A DNA stretch of 64,000 nucleotides, from contig CAVUVM010000004.1 of NCBI GenBank assembly GCA_963744935.1, positions 1,054,001-1,118,000 of the forward strand, read 5' to 3'. Position numbers and translations under genes: made by a program. The notes below the pieces were generated by a model, which saw nothing but the letters and a program-made list of their open reading frames with translations, ran no database searches and was not told where the DNA came from. Each line of letters opens with the position of its first letter. Within the stretch, counting starts at the first letter, position 1. Below, piece by piece: positions 38,249 through 47,064 of the stretch. The stretch comes from Bog-473 sp963744935 (GTDB lineage Bacteria > Actinomycetota > Acidimicrobiia > Acidimicrobiales > RAAP-2).

Positions 38249-39601
38249 GTGAGGTTCCGTCGAATCGTTTCACCGGCAGCCCTAGCGATCTGCACAGCTG
38301 TGATCCTTGTTGCGTCAGCCGCTTCGGCGGCAGCCTCGAAGCCGTCGCTGCCTCAACCCGTCTCTGCCCAGACGGGAGCCACGTGGCTCGGCGGTCAGTA
38401 CACGGCGCAGGGCTACATCCCGTCGTCAGGCGATCCCGGGACGGCTGATCTGTCGGCTACTGCGAACGGCATCTTGGCCTTGGCCAGCGCCAACATCGAC
38501 CCGGCTACGACCGCGACCGCGCTCTCCTACTTGGAGGACAACGTGGACGCCTACGTGACACAAGACGGGGCCGACGGGCCCGGGCAGCTCGCGCTTCTGA
38601 TCCTCGACGCGCATGCGCTGGGGGTCGATCCGACGTCCTTTGGCGGCACCGATCTGGTCTCTCGCCTCTTAGCGACCCAGCAAGCGTCAGGCCGCAACAC
38701 GGGAATGTTCGGAACCCAATCCCAGCTCCATGAGTTCCAGGCCGGTGTGTATGACCAGGGGCTGGCCCTGGCTGCTCTGGCGGCGGAGGGTGACACAGGC
38801 GGTTCGGCGATCAGATCGGCCGAGTCGTGGGAGCTCAACCAGCAGTGCCCGGACGGCGGCTGGACCAGCTTCAACTCTGGCAGCAATCCGTGCAACGGAT
38901 CGCCGGCCGACTTCGAAGGACCCGACACAAACTCGACCTCGCTCGCCATCCAAGGGCTCTCTGCCGAGGGCGACCTCAGCGGCTCCGCCCTCAGCAAGGC
39001 CGACGAGTTTCTCGTCCACGCCCAAGACAGCGACGGCGGCTGGGGGTACGAGCCGAACACCACCAGCACACCCGGTTCGACCGACCCCGACTCGACGGCG
39101 CTCGTCCTCCAGGCCATCCTCGCCATGGGGTACGCGCCGAACCAGGCGCCGTTCAACCAGAACGCGAATCCGATTTCAGTGTTGGAGTCGTTTCAGACAA
39201 GTTCCGGCACGGATCAAGGGTCATTCAACTTTCCGGGCGTCAGTGGACCGAACGTCATCGCCACTTACCAGGCGGTTCCGGCAGTTGCGGGTGTCATGTT
39301 CCCCTTCAACTTGTTCGTCACGACGACTTCCCTGCCAGCCGGAACGGTCAACCAGCCCTACAAAGCGAAGCTCAGGGCCAGCGGCGGAAACGCTCCGTAC
39401 GCGTGGTCGCTGGTAAAGGGTGATGGGACGCTACCGCCGGGACTGACGCTGAACAGCTCAACAGGCAAGATCACCGGTACGCCGACGGGTGCGGGCCCGT
39501 CGAACTTCGTTGTAGAGGTCACCGACACCAAGACCACCTCGTCTCCGCATCATGACAATGTCGGTTGGGCGTTCCTCTCGATCACTACGTCAAGGTCGTG
39601 A
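38249..39601 (+). CDS. Secreted squalene-cyclase-like alpha/alpha toroid protein with Ig-like tail (candidate transcobalamin alpha half)
   Basis: The protein has 450 residues from the GTG at 38249, which has GGAG 7 bases upstream and starts a signal peptide (VRFRRIVSPAALAICTAVILVAS). The open frame extends back to 38099, but that overlaps the riboswitch. The mature domain is a prenyltransferase/squalene-cyclase-type helical toroid, with helix pairs separated by DGGW motifs (QQCPDGGWTSF, QDSDGGWGYE), TADLSATANGILALA and STALVLQAILAMG. No DxDD or DCTAE catalytic motif is seen. A C-terminal putative Ig domain follows (LPAGTVNQPYKAKL...NAPYAWS...LPPGLTLN). Animal transcobalamin has the same toroid as its alpha domain. 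As first gene after a B12 riboswitch and next to a DUF4430 gene, it is a candidate B12-binding protein. Confidence 0.8.
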   Translation: MRFRRIVSPAALAICTAVILVASAASAAASKPSLPQPVSAQTGATWLGGQYTAQGYIPSSGDPGTADLSATANGILALASANIDPATTATALSYLEDNVDAYVTQDGADGPGQLALLILDAHALGVDPTSFGGTDLVSRLLATQQASGRNTGMFGTQSQLHEFQAGVYDQGLALAALAAEGDTGGSAIRSAESWELNQQCPDGGWTSFNSGSNPCNGSPADFEGPDTNSTSLAIQGLSAEGDLSGSALSKADEFLVHAQDSDGGWGYEPNTTSTPGSTDPDSTALVLQAILAMGYAPNQAPFNQNANPISVLESFQTSSGTDQGSFNFPGVSGPNVIATYQAVPAVAGVMFPFNLFVTTTSLPAGTVNQPYKAKLRASGGNAPYAWSLVKGDGTLPPGLTLNSSTGKITGTPTGAGPSNFVVEVTDTKTTSSPHHDNVGWAFLSITTSRS

Positions 39602-39610
39602 GCTGAGGCC

Positions 39611-40576
39611 ATGCGGAACCACGTCGGCAAAGGACACAGAGGACTTCTCGTCGCGGTCGGTCTTGCCGGGGGTTGGCTCGCAACCGCCATAGCCCCGGCA
39701 GTCCCCGCCCTGGCGAGCGGGCAAGTGTGCGCGGGGATCGTCATCGACTACGGCACTGGCGGCGGCGCACCGGTGTCCCAGGGTGCCTCAGTCCCACCCG
39801 GTTCGAGCGATCTCGACCTCTTGAGCGCGGCCGGTGACACGTTCACGCAGAACGATTCCGGTCTGACATGCGCCATTAACAACTATCCGCCGAGTGGTCT
39901 ACAAGACTGTCTCGACGCGGCGCATGGCCTCTATTACTACTGGTCGTATTGGGAGGGCGACCCCGCGACCAACAGCTGGACCTATGCCAATGTCGGACCC
40001 TCGGAGCACACCGTGACGGCTGGACAGTCGTATGTCGAGGGTTGGCGCTATCAAGACCCCGGCCCGGATTCCCCCGACGCAACCAAGCCGTCGGTGAAGC
40101 CTGCGAAGGCATTCGCCCGGGCCTGTTCCGGAGGCTCCTCGTCCCCACCGTCGAGCGGAGGCGGATCGGGCGGGGGCGGATCGGGCGGCTCGGTGACCTC
40201 CACGACGGGCGCCCCGGCGACCTCGCCTGCGACGTCAACAGCGGGAACCGGCTCGAACGTGCCGGCTCCCACCGCTGATTCCAGCGCGTCCCAACCCGGC
40301 GCCAGCACGTCCACGACCTCCGCTTCCGGGGGGACAACGGGGATCAGGTCTCTCAGAACGGGAACGCAATCCCAGTCCACGACGACGGTCCAAAGCACCC
40401 CGACGACCGAGCCGGCGTCGAAGGGGACGCCCGGCAATCTCGCCCTGGCAAGCGCGGCGCACAAGAGCAGCTCCGGGGGAGACCCTGACCTGCCGATCCT
40501 GCTGATCGCTCTTTTGATCGTGCTTATCGGCGCGGCAAGCTGGTTCAAATGGCGACGGAGGCCGGCCGAGGAGTGA
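39611..40576 (+). CDS. DUF4430-type surface protein with C-terminal membrane anchor (candidate transcobalamin beta half)
   Basis: The protein has 321 residues. A signal peptide ends near PALASGQ. Residues ~38-160 resemble DUF4430, the beta domain of transcobalamin and intrinsic factor: VCAGIVIDYGTGG, SDLDLLSAAGDTF and YYYWSYWEGDPATNSWTYANVG, then YVEGWRY. The YWSYW and W.Y pair is the family's recognisable core. A long Gly/Ser/Thr/Pro linker (~175-290) follows, then a hydrophobic helix LPILLIALLIVLIGAASWF and a basic tail, so the domain is tethered outside the membrane. The start is 9 bp after the toroid gene, and its stop overlaps the EcfT start. It probably closes over cobalamin held by the toroid partner; that is inference from the animal structure. 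Confidence 0.78.
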   Translation: MRNHVGKGHRGLLVAVGLAGGWLATAIAPAVPALASGQVCAGIVIDYGTGGGAPVSQGASVPPGSSDLDLLSAAGDTFTQNDSGLTCAINNYPPSGLQDCLDAAHGLYYYWSYWEGDPATNSWTYANVGPSEHTVTAGQSYVEGWRYQDPGPDSPDATKPSVKPAKAFARACSGGSSSPPSSGGGSGGGGSGGSVTSTTGAPATSPATSTAGTGSNVPAPTADSSASQPGASTSTTSASGGTTGIRSLRTGTQSQSTTTVQSTPTTEPASKGTPGNLALASAAHKSSSGGDPDLPILLIALLIVLIGAASWFKWRRRPAEE

Positions 40577-41700
40577 GCGCTGCCCGCGTACGTCCCCCCG
40601 TTCACCCGCTGGCCTGGTGGGCATGGGCGGCGTGCTTGGCCGTCGCCGCCATGCAGACGACCAATCCGAACCCGTTCCTCCTCTTGCTCATCGGCGCAGT
40701 GACGTGTTTCGTGGTGGCCAGCTGCCGCGGCAACGACCCGTGGTCGAGGTCACTCGCCCTATTCCTCAGGATCGGGCTCGTCGTCATCGCGATCCGCGTC
40801 GCGATCGAGATCGTCTTCGGGAAGCGGGGTGTTCCTGGCCACGTCCTCTTTACCCTGCCGCACGTGCCGCTCCCCTCATGGGCCGCCGCTGTCAGCGTCG
40901 GCGGAGCGGTGACGCTGGAGTCGATCCTCACTGCGTTGGTGTTGGGTCTGCAGATCGCGGTGATCCTCGTGAGTTTCGGTGCCGCGAACTCACTTGTCAG
41001 CCCTTACCGCCTCCTTCGTTGTCTCCCGACGGTGTTGTACGAGGCTGGGGTCGCAGTCACCGTGGCCCTGTCGTTCACCCCAGAGCTGATAGAGACGATC
41101 TCGGCCGTGCGGAGCGCCAGGCGCCTGCGCGGCATCCCCACCAACGGCATTCGTGGTCTACGCGGGATCGCGGTGCCGGTCTTAGAGGGTGCACTCGACC
41201 GCTCGTTGGAGTTGGCCACCTCCATGGATGCGAGAGGGTACGGGCGTCGGAACCGAATGGGCCGCGCCGCGCACAGGCTCGCGGTAGGAGCCACCGGGGT
41301 CGGTCTCCTCCTGGCCGCCGTCGGCGTCTACGGCGTGATCGACGCCGGGTCGCTCCTTGGCTTGGGACTGCCGATCATCGCTGTTGCCGTGGCGCTCTGT
41401 GCGCTGGGCCTGTCCGTCGGAGGTCGCCAGACGGACCGGACGCGCTATCGACCGGACCGATGGGGCTCCCAAGAGTGGGCCATCGTGGGGTCCGGTCTCG
41501 CCGCGGTTGGGTCGATGGCGTTGGCGCACGCGCTTGACGTGCCTGGCATGTCAGTGTCCTTCGTACCCCTGGCCGTACCACCGCTCCCGCTGCTGCCGGT
41601 GGCAGGGATTCTCGTCGCAGCGCTGCCCGCCTTCATCGTGCCGGTCCGACGCGCCGCAGTGGCACCGGCACGGTCCGAACTCGGGGCAGCGGTCGCGTGA
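40573..41700 (+). CDS. ecfT: ECF transporter T component (EcfT)
   Basis: The protein has 375 residues. The GTG at 40573 overlaps the preceding TGA (GTGA) and has GAGGA upstream; an ATG at 40549 is possible but less likely. Several hydrophobic helices in the N-terminal half are followed by a cytoplasmic coupling region with SARRLRG and SMDARGYG, the two Ala-Arg-(x)-Gly motifs that contact the ATPases. The C-terminal ~120 residues add more helices. EcfT is the scaffold that transmits ATPase movement to the substrate-binding S protein. It is gene 3 of 5 in the riboswitch operon, and all ECF genes overlap by 4 bp. Confidence 0.88.
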   Translation: MSAARVRPPVHPLAWWAWAACLAVAAMQTTNPNPFLLLLIGAVTCFVVASCRGNDPWSRSLALFLRIGLVVIAIRVAIEIVFGKRGVPGHVLFTLPHVPLPSWAAAVSVGGAVTLESILTALVLGLQIAVILVSFGAANSLVSPYRLLRCLPTVLYEAGVAVTVALSFTPELIETISAVRSARRLRGIPTNGIRGLRGIAVPVLEGALDRSLELATSMDARGYGRRNRMGRAAHRLAVGATGVGLLLAAVGVYGVIDAGSLLGLGLPIIAVAVALCALGLSVGGRQTDRTRYRPDRWGSQEWAIVGSGLAAVGSMALAHALDVPGMSVSFVPLAVPPLPLLPVAGILVAALPAFIVPVRRAAVAPARSELGAAVA

Positions 41701-43319
41701 TCCGTTTCGATGACGTCACTTTCCGGTACGCCGAGGCGTCAGGCCCCACGCTCGAAGCCGTCACCCTCGAGATCCCAGAAGGTGAGCTGTGCGTGGTCGT
41801 CGGCGAGACGGGAACAGGTAAGTCCACCCTGCTGCGCAGCGTCAACGGGTTAGTCCCACACTTCAGCGGGGGCACGTTGGCCGGCAACGTGACCGTCGAC
41901 GGGAGATCGACCCGGGAGCACCGGCCGCGCGAATTGGCCGACATCGTGGGCTACGTCGGCCAAAACCCCCTCGCAAGCTTCGTCACCGAGCGCGTCGAGG
42001 ACGAACTGGCCTACACCATGGAGAACCTCGGTGTGGTGCCCGAGGCGATGCGCCGGCGGGTCGAGGACACGATCGACCTGCTCGGCCTGCAGGATCTGCG
42101 GGAGCGGCCGCTCCGCGCCCTCTCCGGCGGACAACAGCAGCGGGTGGCGATCGGCGCCGTTCTCACGGCGTCGCCACGCGTGTTGGTCCTCGACGAGCCC
42201 ACTTCGGCTCTCGATCCCGCAGCCGCCGAAGAGGTGCTGAACGCCCTGACCCGGCTCGTGCACGATCTCGGCCTGACGGTGCTGATGGCGGAGCACCGGC
42301 TCGAACGCGTGCTCCCCTTCGCCGACCGGCTGGTGCTCGTGCCCGGTGGTGCTGCACCACTCGTGGCTGGTCCGCCTCAAGACATCATGCGTTATGCCAG
42401 CGTCGCGCCACCCATCATCGAGCTCGGTCGGCTCGTCGGGTGGGATCCGCTCCCGTTGACGGTACGAGACGCGCGCCGTAAGGCGGCCGGGCTGAGAGAG
42501 CGGATCGCGCCCATGCGCCATGCACAGAGCGACACGGAGAACGATGAGCAGGGCGAGGTAGCGGCTTCCCTGCGGAAGGTCGCAGTGCTCTACGGCCGGG
42601 TCGTGGCACTCGGGTCTGTGGACCTCGAGATCCGGGCCGGCGAAGTCACTGTGCTGATGGGACGAAACGGCTCCGGGAAGTCCTCGCTGCTCCAGACCCT
42701 CGCCGGCGGGCGCAAACCGAACGGTGGCTCGGTGCGCGTGGGACAGCTCGACCCGCACCGGATGAGCCCCCAGGAGGTCATTGCGCGGGTCGGCCTCGTG
42801 CCCCAGGACCCAGGCCTGCTCCTCTACGGCGAATCCGTCGAGGACGAATGCAGGCGGGCCGACCGGACGTCGAAGCTCGAGCCGGGCACGACGGCGTGGA
42901 CGCTGTCTCGGGTGCTGCCGGACGTGCCAACGGAACGGCACCCGCGTGATCTCTCCGAAGGACAGCGCTTGGCGCTTGCGCTCGCCGTGGTACTGGCTCC
43001 GGCACCGCCGGTGCTCCTCTTGGACGAGCCAACGCGGGGTCTCGACTACCCCAGCAAGGAGCGGCTCATCGAGATCCTGCGCGAGTTGGCGAGCTCGGGT
43101 CACGCCGTGGTGCTCGCCACCCATGACGTGGAGCTCGCCGCCAGGGTGGCCGACCGCGCCGTTGTGCTGGCGGACGGTGAGGTCATCGCAGACGGACCCG
43201 CGCGTGAGGTCGTCTGTCACTCGCCGGTCTTCGCACCCCAAACTGCCAAGATTCTTGCTCCCGACGAGTGGCTCACGGTCGGAGAAGTGCAAAAGGCGCT
43301 GGAGGCGGTCCCCGTATGA
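41697..43319 (+). CDS. ECF transporter fused ATPase (A-A')
   Basis: The protein has 540 residues with two ATPase domains in one chain. Domain 1 has Walker A GETGTGKSTLL, signature LSGGQQQRVAIG and Walker B VLVLDEPTSALD. Domain 2 has GRNGSGKSSLL, LSEGQRLALALA and VLLLDEPTRGLD; its switch histidine is in LATHDVELAA, and domain 1 has AEHRLERVL. Both sites look intact, though the second signature is LSEGQ rather than LSGGQ. A fused A-A' subunit is common in actinobacterial ECF systems. The GTG start overlaps the EcfT stop by 4 bp. It powers uptake together with EcfT and the S component. Confidence 0.9.
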   Translation: MIRFDDVTFRYAEASGPTLEAVTLEIPEGELCVVVGETGTGKSTLLRSVNGLVPHFSGGTLAGNVTVDGRSTREHRPRELADIVGYVGQNPLASFVTERVEDELAYTMENLGVVPEAMRRRVEDTIDLLGLQDLRERPLRALSGGQQQRVAIGAVLTASPRVLVLDEPTSALDPAAAEEVLNALTRLVHDLGLTVLMAEHRLERVLPFADRLVLVPGGAAPLVAGPPQDIMRYASVAPPIIELGRLVGWDPLPLTVRDARRKAAGLRERIAPMRHAQSDTENDEQGEVAASLRKVAVLYGRVVALGSVDLEIRAGEVTVLMGRNGSGKSSLLQTLAGGRKPNGGSVRVGQLDPHRMSPQEVIARVGLVPQDPGLLLYGESVEDECRRADRTSKLEPGTTAWTLSRVLPDVPTERHPRDLSEGQRLALALAVVLAPAPPVLLLDEPTRGLDYPSKERLIEILRELASSGHAVVLATHDVELAARVADRAVVLADGEVIADGPAREVVCHSPVFAPQTAKILAPDEWLTVGEVQKALEAVPV

Positions 43320-44140
43320 GCGTTCTCGAGATGCCAGGAAGGGAGCGACGCGTCCCGGCCATCCGGCTTGGCCGCCGCTCCGCCTTCCTTCTCGGGCTGA
43401 CGAGCGTGTTCGGTGTCGTGGCCTTCGGTTGGCCCCTCCTGATCCATCAGCACGCCGGAGCAAACTCGGCACACAGCGGGGACGCACCATGGATCTTCGT
43501 GGCACTCGTTCCGCTGTTGATTGCCATCGTCATGGCCGAACTGTCCGAGGGCGGGATCGATGCCAAAGCGATCGCGCTGCTCGGGATCCTGGCCGCGTGT
43601 TTTTCTGCTCTCCGTATCGCAAGCCCCGGCATCGACGGGTTCGAGCCCGAGTGGTTCCTGCTCGTCTTGGCCGCACGCGTGTTCGGACGCGGCTTCGGAT
43701 TCGTATTGGGAGCGCTGGCTCTTTTCGCTTCGGCCCTCGTCACCGGCGGTGTGGGACCTTGGTTGCCGTTCCAGATGCTCGCGGCGGCCTGGATCGGCTT
43801 CGGAGCGGGATCGCTTCCGCCTGCCCGAGGATTCGCAGAGCGAGGGATGCTCGCCGCCTACGGCGTCGTGGCGGCTCTCGCCTACGGGTTCCTCACGAAC
43901 TTCTGGTTCTGGCCTTTCGTCGGATCGAGCACGACGTATTCGTTCGTGCCAGGTGCGGGCGTGGCGGACAACCTTCACCGCTTCCTGCTCTTCGACCTCA
44001 CCACCTCAATGGGATTCGATCTCACTCGTGCCGCGACCTGCGCGATCCTGATCCTGGTGCTCGGACGCCCCGTGCTTGCCGCGCTGCGCCGGACTTCACG
44101 CCGCGCCGTCTTTGAACCGTCGCCCCGATTCCTCGACTGA
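43316..44140 (+). CDS. ECF transporter S component, predicted cobalamin-specific
   Basis: The protein has 274 residues from an ATG whose ATGA overlaps the ATPase stop. About six helices are visible. Typical S-component features include AARVFGRGFGFVLGALALFASALVTGGVGPWLPFQMLAAAWIGFGAG, an aromatic- and glycine-rich region like the ECF substrate-specific subunits of the CbrT/QueT/YkoE type. No soluble domains are present. Specificity for B12 is inferred from the riboswitch and from the transcobalamin-like genes, not from the sequence itself. It is the last gene of the operon; the next gene is convergent. Confidence 0.82.
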   Translation: MSVLEMPGRERRVPAIRLGRRSAFLLGLTSVFGVVAFGWPLLIHQHAGANSAHSGDAPWIFVALVPLLIAIVMAELSEGGIDAKAIALLGILAACFSALRIASPGIDGFEPEWFLLVLAARVFGRGFGFVLGALALFASALVTGGVGPWLPFQMLAAAWIGFGAGSLPPARGFAERGMLAAYGVVAALAYGFLTNFWFWPFVGSSTTYSFVPGAGVADNLHRFLLFDLTTSMGFDLTRAATCAILILVLGRPVLAALRRTSRRAVFEPSPRFLD

Positions 44141-44167
44141 ACCCGTATTCGATGGCGTGCTGTCGCG

Positions 44168-45646
44168 TCACGCCATGGCGGGCTGCGGCGAAACCTCAGG
44201 GATCTCGATGCTCTCCCTCTCGATGAGCTCGGGTGCCCGCTCCAGGTCCACCTCGATATCGGCCAGGATGCCCGGCCGCCTGCGGTTCACGACGAAGAGC
44301 CACCCGGCCCCGACGACCATCCACCCCAAGAAGACGTAGGGAAAGAGGTTCACCGGCCACGCCGGCTGCGGATAGAAGCTTCCGATAGTCGGCACCATGA
44401 GGCAGAGGACGGCGACACACGCCAGGACCACGTTGCGCCAGCTCAACTCACCGAGCTTCTTGAGGTAGACCGGAGCCGCCACGGTGATCAGGTAGTAGGC
44501 CACCAGGAAGCCGAAAGCGGCCAAGGTGCCGGCGTCGCCGAAGGCGGTCAGCGGGTTGGTGAAGATCATCAGGAACGCCGGAAGGGCGAAGATCATCGCG
44601 ATGTAGACAGTCACCGCCACGTGCGGCGTGCGGTTGGTGGCGTGGGCCCGCCCCAGGTGTCCCGAGAAGATGCCATGGCGAGCCATCGGATACATGATGC
44701 GAGAGCCCGCGTTCAGACAGGACAGCGAGAGGGAGAAGAAGCTCACCATTGCGCCTATGGAGACCGGGATCCTGAACCAGCTCACTCCATAGGCCTGCGC
44801 CAAGAAGTTGAGTGGGGCCGAAGTCCAGCCGGCCCCGTAGTTCGAGGTTCCCGCCACCTCCACATAGGCCATGAAGACCATGAACGATCCCGTAATGAGG
44901 AGGCTGGCGATCACGGCCCGGGGCAGGTTGCGCCGCGGGTTCTTCGCCTCCGCCCCCATCGTTGTCGCCGCCTCGAAGCCGACCAGGGAGAAGATGCAGG
45001 CGACCACCGCCAGACCCATGCCCCGCACGTTGACGCCACCGAGGGAGAGCTGCTTGGTGTCCACCGAGAAGCCGTGTTTGAACAGGATCACGAAGGCCAG
45101 GGCGGTGATGCAGGCGACCGAGGCGGCCTCGAAGACCATCGTGAGGATTGAGGAGACCCGGATGTCCTTGTACGCGATCACCCAACAGGCCACGGCGCTG
45201 ATAGCGAAGAAGATGATCGGGTGCACCGACCCGTGGTACCCGAGCGCCGAGAGCAGCTGGCCGCAGAAGACGGCGAACCCGCAGAGACCGGCCACGGCTA
45301 TGAAGTAGTAGGCCCAGATGAGTGTCCAGCCGGAGAAGACGCCAGTGCTCGGGCCGAGTCCCTTGGCCGTGTAGGCGTACATGGAACCGGCGAAGGCCGA
45401 CCGCTTGGCGAACTGGTTGAGGCAGAACACGACGAAGAGCAGCATCACGGTGCCGAAGGCGTAGGCCAGCCATGTGCCCTGGCCCGCGCTGGCGAAGGCG
45501 AGGGGGATGATGAGCACCGCCGTCATGGTTGGTGAGATCACGGCAAGCGACTGCGCGAAGAGGGACGGTAGCCCCAGCGCGTTCGACCGCAACCCGTGCA
45601 TCTTCTCCATTGCCGAGGCGTCTCTCGTGCCGACAGACGTTGTCAT
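44168..45646 (-). CDS. APC-family amino acid/amine permease
   Basis: The protein has 492 residues from the ATG at 45646 (AAGGAG upstream), with about 12 helices. The substrate-binding unwound helix 1 is seen as SLAVISPTMTAVLIIPLAFASAGQG, and helix 6 carries SLVGFEAATTMGAEAKNPRRNLPRA, the APC motif. The last ~40 residues form a charged cytoplasmic tail. It resembles the broad amino acid/polyamine branch of the superfamily. It is the last gene of a same-strand set with an M24 hydrolase (55 bp upstream) and an XRE-cupin regulator, so it probably imports what the hydrolase cleaves. Confidence 0.87.
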   Translation of the reverse strand: MTTSVGTRDASAMEKMHGLRSNALGLPSLFAQSLAVISPTMTAVLIIPLAFASAGQGTWLAYAFGTVMLLFVVFCLNQFAKRSAFAGSMYAYTAKGLGPSTGVFSGWTLIWAYYFIAVAGLCGFAVFCGQLLSALGYHGSVHPIIFFAISAVACWVIAYKDIRVSSILTMVFEAASVACITALAFVILFKHGFSVDTKQLSLGGVNVRGMGLAVVACIFSLVGFEAATTMGAEAKNPRRNLPRAVIASLLITGSFMVFMAYVEVAGTSNYGAGWTSAPLNFLAQAYGVSWFRIPVSIGAMVSFFSLSLSCLNAGSRIMYPMARHGIFSGHLGRAHATNRTPHVAVTVYIAMIFALPAFLMIFTNPLTAFGDAGTLAAFGFLVAYYLITVAAPVYLKKLGELSWRNVVLACVAVLCLMVPTIGSFYPQPAWPVNLFPYVFLGWMVVGAGWLFVVNRRRPGILADIEVDLERAPELIERESIEIPEVSPQPAMA

Positions 45647-45701
45647 CGTTGCTCCTTTGTCGTGGTGCTCGAAGGGATATGTGCTTGTCGATCGGTCGTG
45701 C

Positions 45702-46388
45702 TCAGACGGGGAACGACTGGTCCTCAAGCAGGAGGTCCTCGTAGAAAGCGCCGAAGGTCCGCTCGGGGTGCGCGATGGCGATCTCGAGCACCCACAGGTT
45801 CGGGTTGGGTCGGAACGCCACCTCGGCCAGAGGCCCGTCGTAGTGCGCCGAGTGGGGGTAGTCGGAGAGCCGGTGACCTGACAGGTCCATGTTCAGCTTC
45901 CACCCGTAGCCGGCGGCGACCTCGATGGCGTGGTCGTAGAGCTCCTTGCCACTGGTGCCCTCGGAGAACCACGTGTGGCGCACCTGGTCCCAGATCAGAC
46001 GTACCTCCTTCTTGGCTCGCAGGTGGTCAGGGTCGTCGCCGAACACGAACGTCTCGCCGGCGTCGCCCTCGGTGTCGCCGTAGATCGGCCCGATGTCTAC
46101 GAAGAAGATGTCGTTCTCTCCGAGCACGACGCCCGGCTCCGACCGCTCCATGAAGTCCTTCGTCGTGTTGGGTCCGCACCGGACGATGATGTGGTGCCAG
46201 CCCCGACGCATCCCCATCTCCGTGAGGGTGTCGCGAGCGATGGCCTTCGCCTCTTCTTCGGCCATGCCGGGGTGTACCTGATCGGCAATCAGGTAGACGG
46301 CCCTGCGGGTGCGGGCCCGGACCTCCATAAGACTGTCGAGGGAGTACTTCTCCCCCGTCCTTTCGAGTTCGGCCATGGTCAGCGTCAC
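45702..46388 (-). CDS. M24 (pita-bread fold) metallohydrolase
   Basis: The protein has 228 residues from the GTG at 46388, which follows AGGAGGAG. All five metal ligands of the aminopeptidase P/creatinase fold are identifiable: the Asp pair in VDIG and EGDAGET (11 apart), His in SGHRL, Glu in WVLEIAI and Glu in FYEDLLL. It lacks the N-terminal domain of prolidase and creatinase, as in methionine aminopeptidase-sized members. Likely substrates are a dipeptide or N-acyl amino acid; ectoine hydrolase (DoeA) is a known relative but is longer. It lies 25 bp after the XRE-cupin gene. Confidence 0.85.
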   Translation of the reverse strand: MTLTMAELERTGEKYSLDSLMEVRARTRRAVYLIADQVHPGMAEEEAKAIARDTLTEMGMRRGWHHIIVRCGPNTTKDFMERSEPGVVLGENDIFFVDIGPIYGDTEGDAGETFVFGDDPDHLRAKKEVRLIWDQVRHTWFSEGTSGKELYDHAIEVAAGYGWKLNMDLSGHRLSDYPHSAHYDGPLAEVAFRPNPNLWVLEIAIAHPERTFGAFYEDLLLEDQSFPV

Positions 46389-46413
46389 GGTGGGTCTCCT
46401 CCTGCTCGGTTGG

Positions 46414-47013
46414 TCAGTGGTCGGTGATGGAAGCGCTGAAGAGGGGGTGGTTGCGGAAGTCGTTCGGCGCGTCGGCCGCCACGACGAGGACCTCGGCGGG
46501 GCCGCCCTCCGCTCCGAGCCGGTGCGGCCGGTTGGCGTCGAAGTGCGCCGTAGCACCCGCCTCCAACAGATGCACGTGGCCGTCGAATTCCAGCCGCAGG
46601 CGCCCCGCGACGACGAAGATCCACTCCTCGCCCCGGTGACGCGCCGGCTCGGGTGGCTCGCGGTCGGGGCTGATGGTGATCTGCAGTGCCTCGAGTGTGG
46701 TGGAACCAGGAAAGCCACTACACGCTGCGATGGTGAGGCCGTTGGACTCATGGGTCGCCGTCCCTCGCGGGTACGTGGCGAGAGCGGGTGCGCCGCGCCG
46801 CTCGCCGAGCAGCGTGCTCATCGACACCCCGAGCGCCCGCGACAGTGCGATCAGCGCGGCCACCGACGGCTGGCGGTCTCCCGACTCGAGGCGGGAGAGG
46901 TGGGCGGTGGACAGCTCGGCGCGCTGGGCCAGCTGCTCGAGCGTCAGGCCGGCGCGGGTGCGCTCCTCACGAAGACTCTCGGCGATGGTGGTGAGGGTTT
47001 CGCTGAGTTCCAT
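46414..47013 (-). CDS. XRE-family regulator with C-terminal cupin (PuuR-like)
   Basis: The protein has 199 residues. An N-terminal lambda-repressor-like HTH (LTLEQLAQRAELSTAHLSRLESGDRQPSVAALIALSRALG) is followed by a cupin domain (HRGEEWIFVVAGRLRLEFDG.....GATAHFDANRPHRL). This architecture regulates amine and amino-acid catabolism genes, with the cupin sensing the substrate. It is the upstream neighbour of the M24 hydrolase and permease genes on the same strand and is likely their local regulator. Confidence 0.9.
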   Translation of the reverse strand: MELSETLTTIAESLREERTRAGLTLEQLAQRAELSTAHLSRLESGDRQPSVAALIALSRALGVSMSTLLGERRGAPALATYPRGTATHESNGLTIAACSGFPGSTTLEALQITISPDREPPEPARHRGEEWIFVVAGRLRLEFDGHVHLLEAGATAHFDANRPHRLGAEGGPAEVLVVAADAPNDFRNHPLFSASITDH

Positions 47014-47064
47014 CGGCCGATTGTGGGCCGGACTTGCCTCAGAGGCAAGAGAACTTGTCAGAGT

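Noticed and set aside
41850..43505. Minus-strand open frame of 551 codons
   Set aside because: It is antisense to the fused ECF ATPase, whose motifs are complete; no domain is visible on the minus strand.
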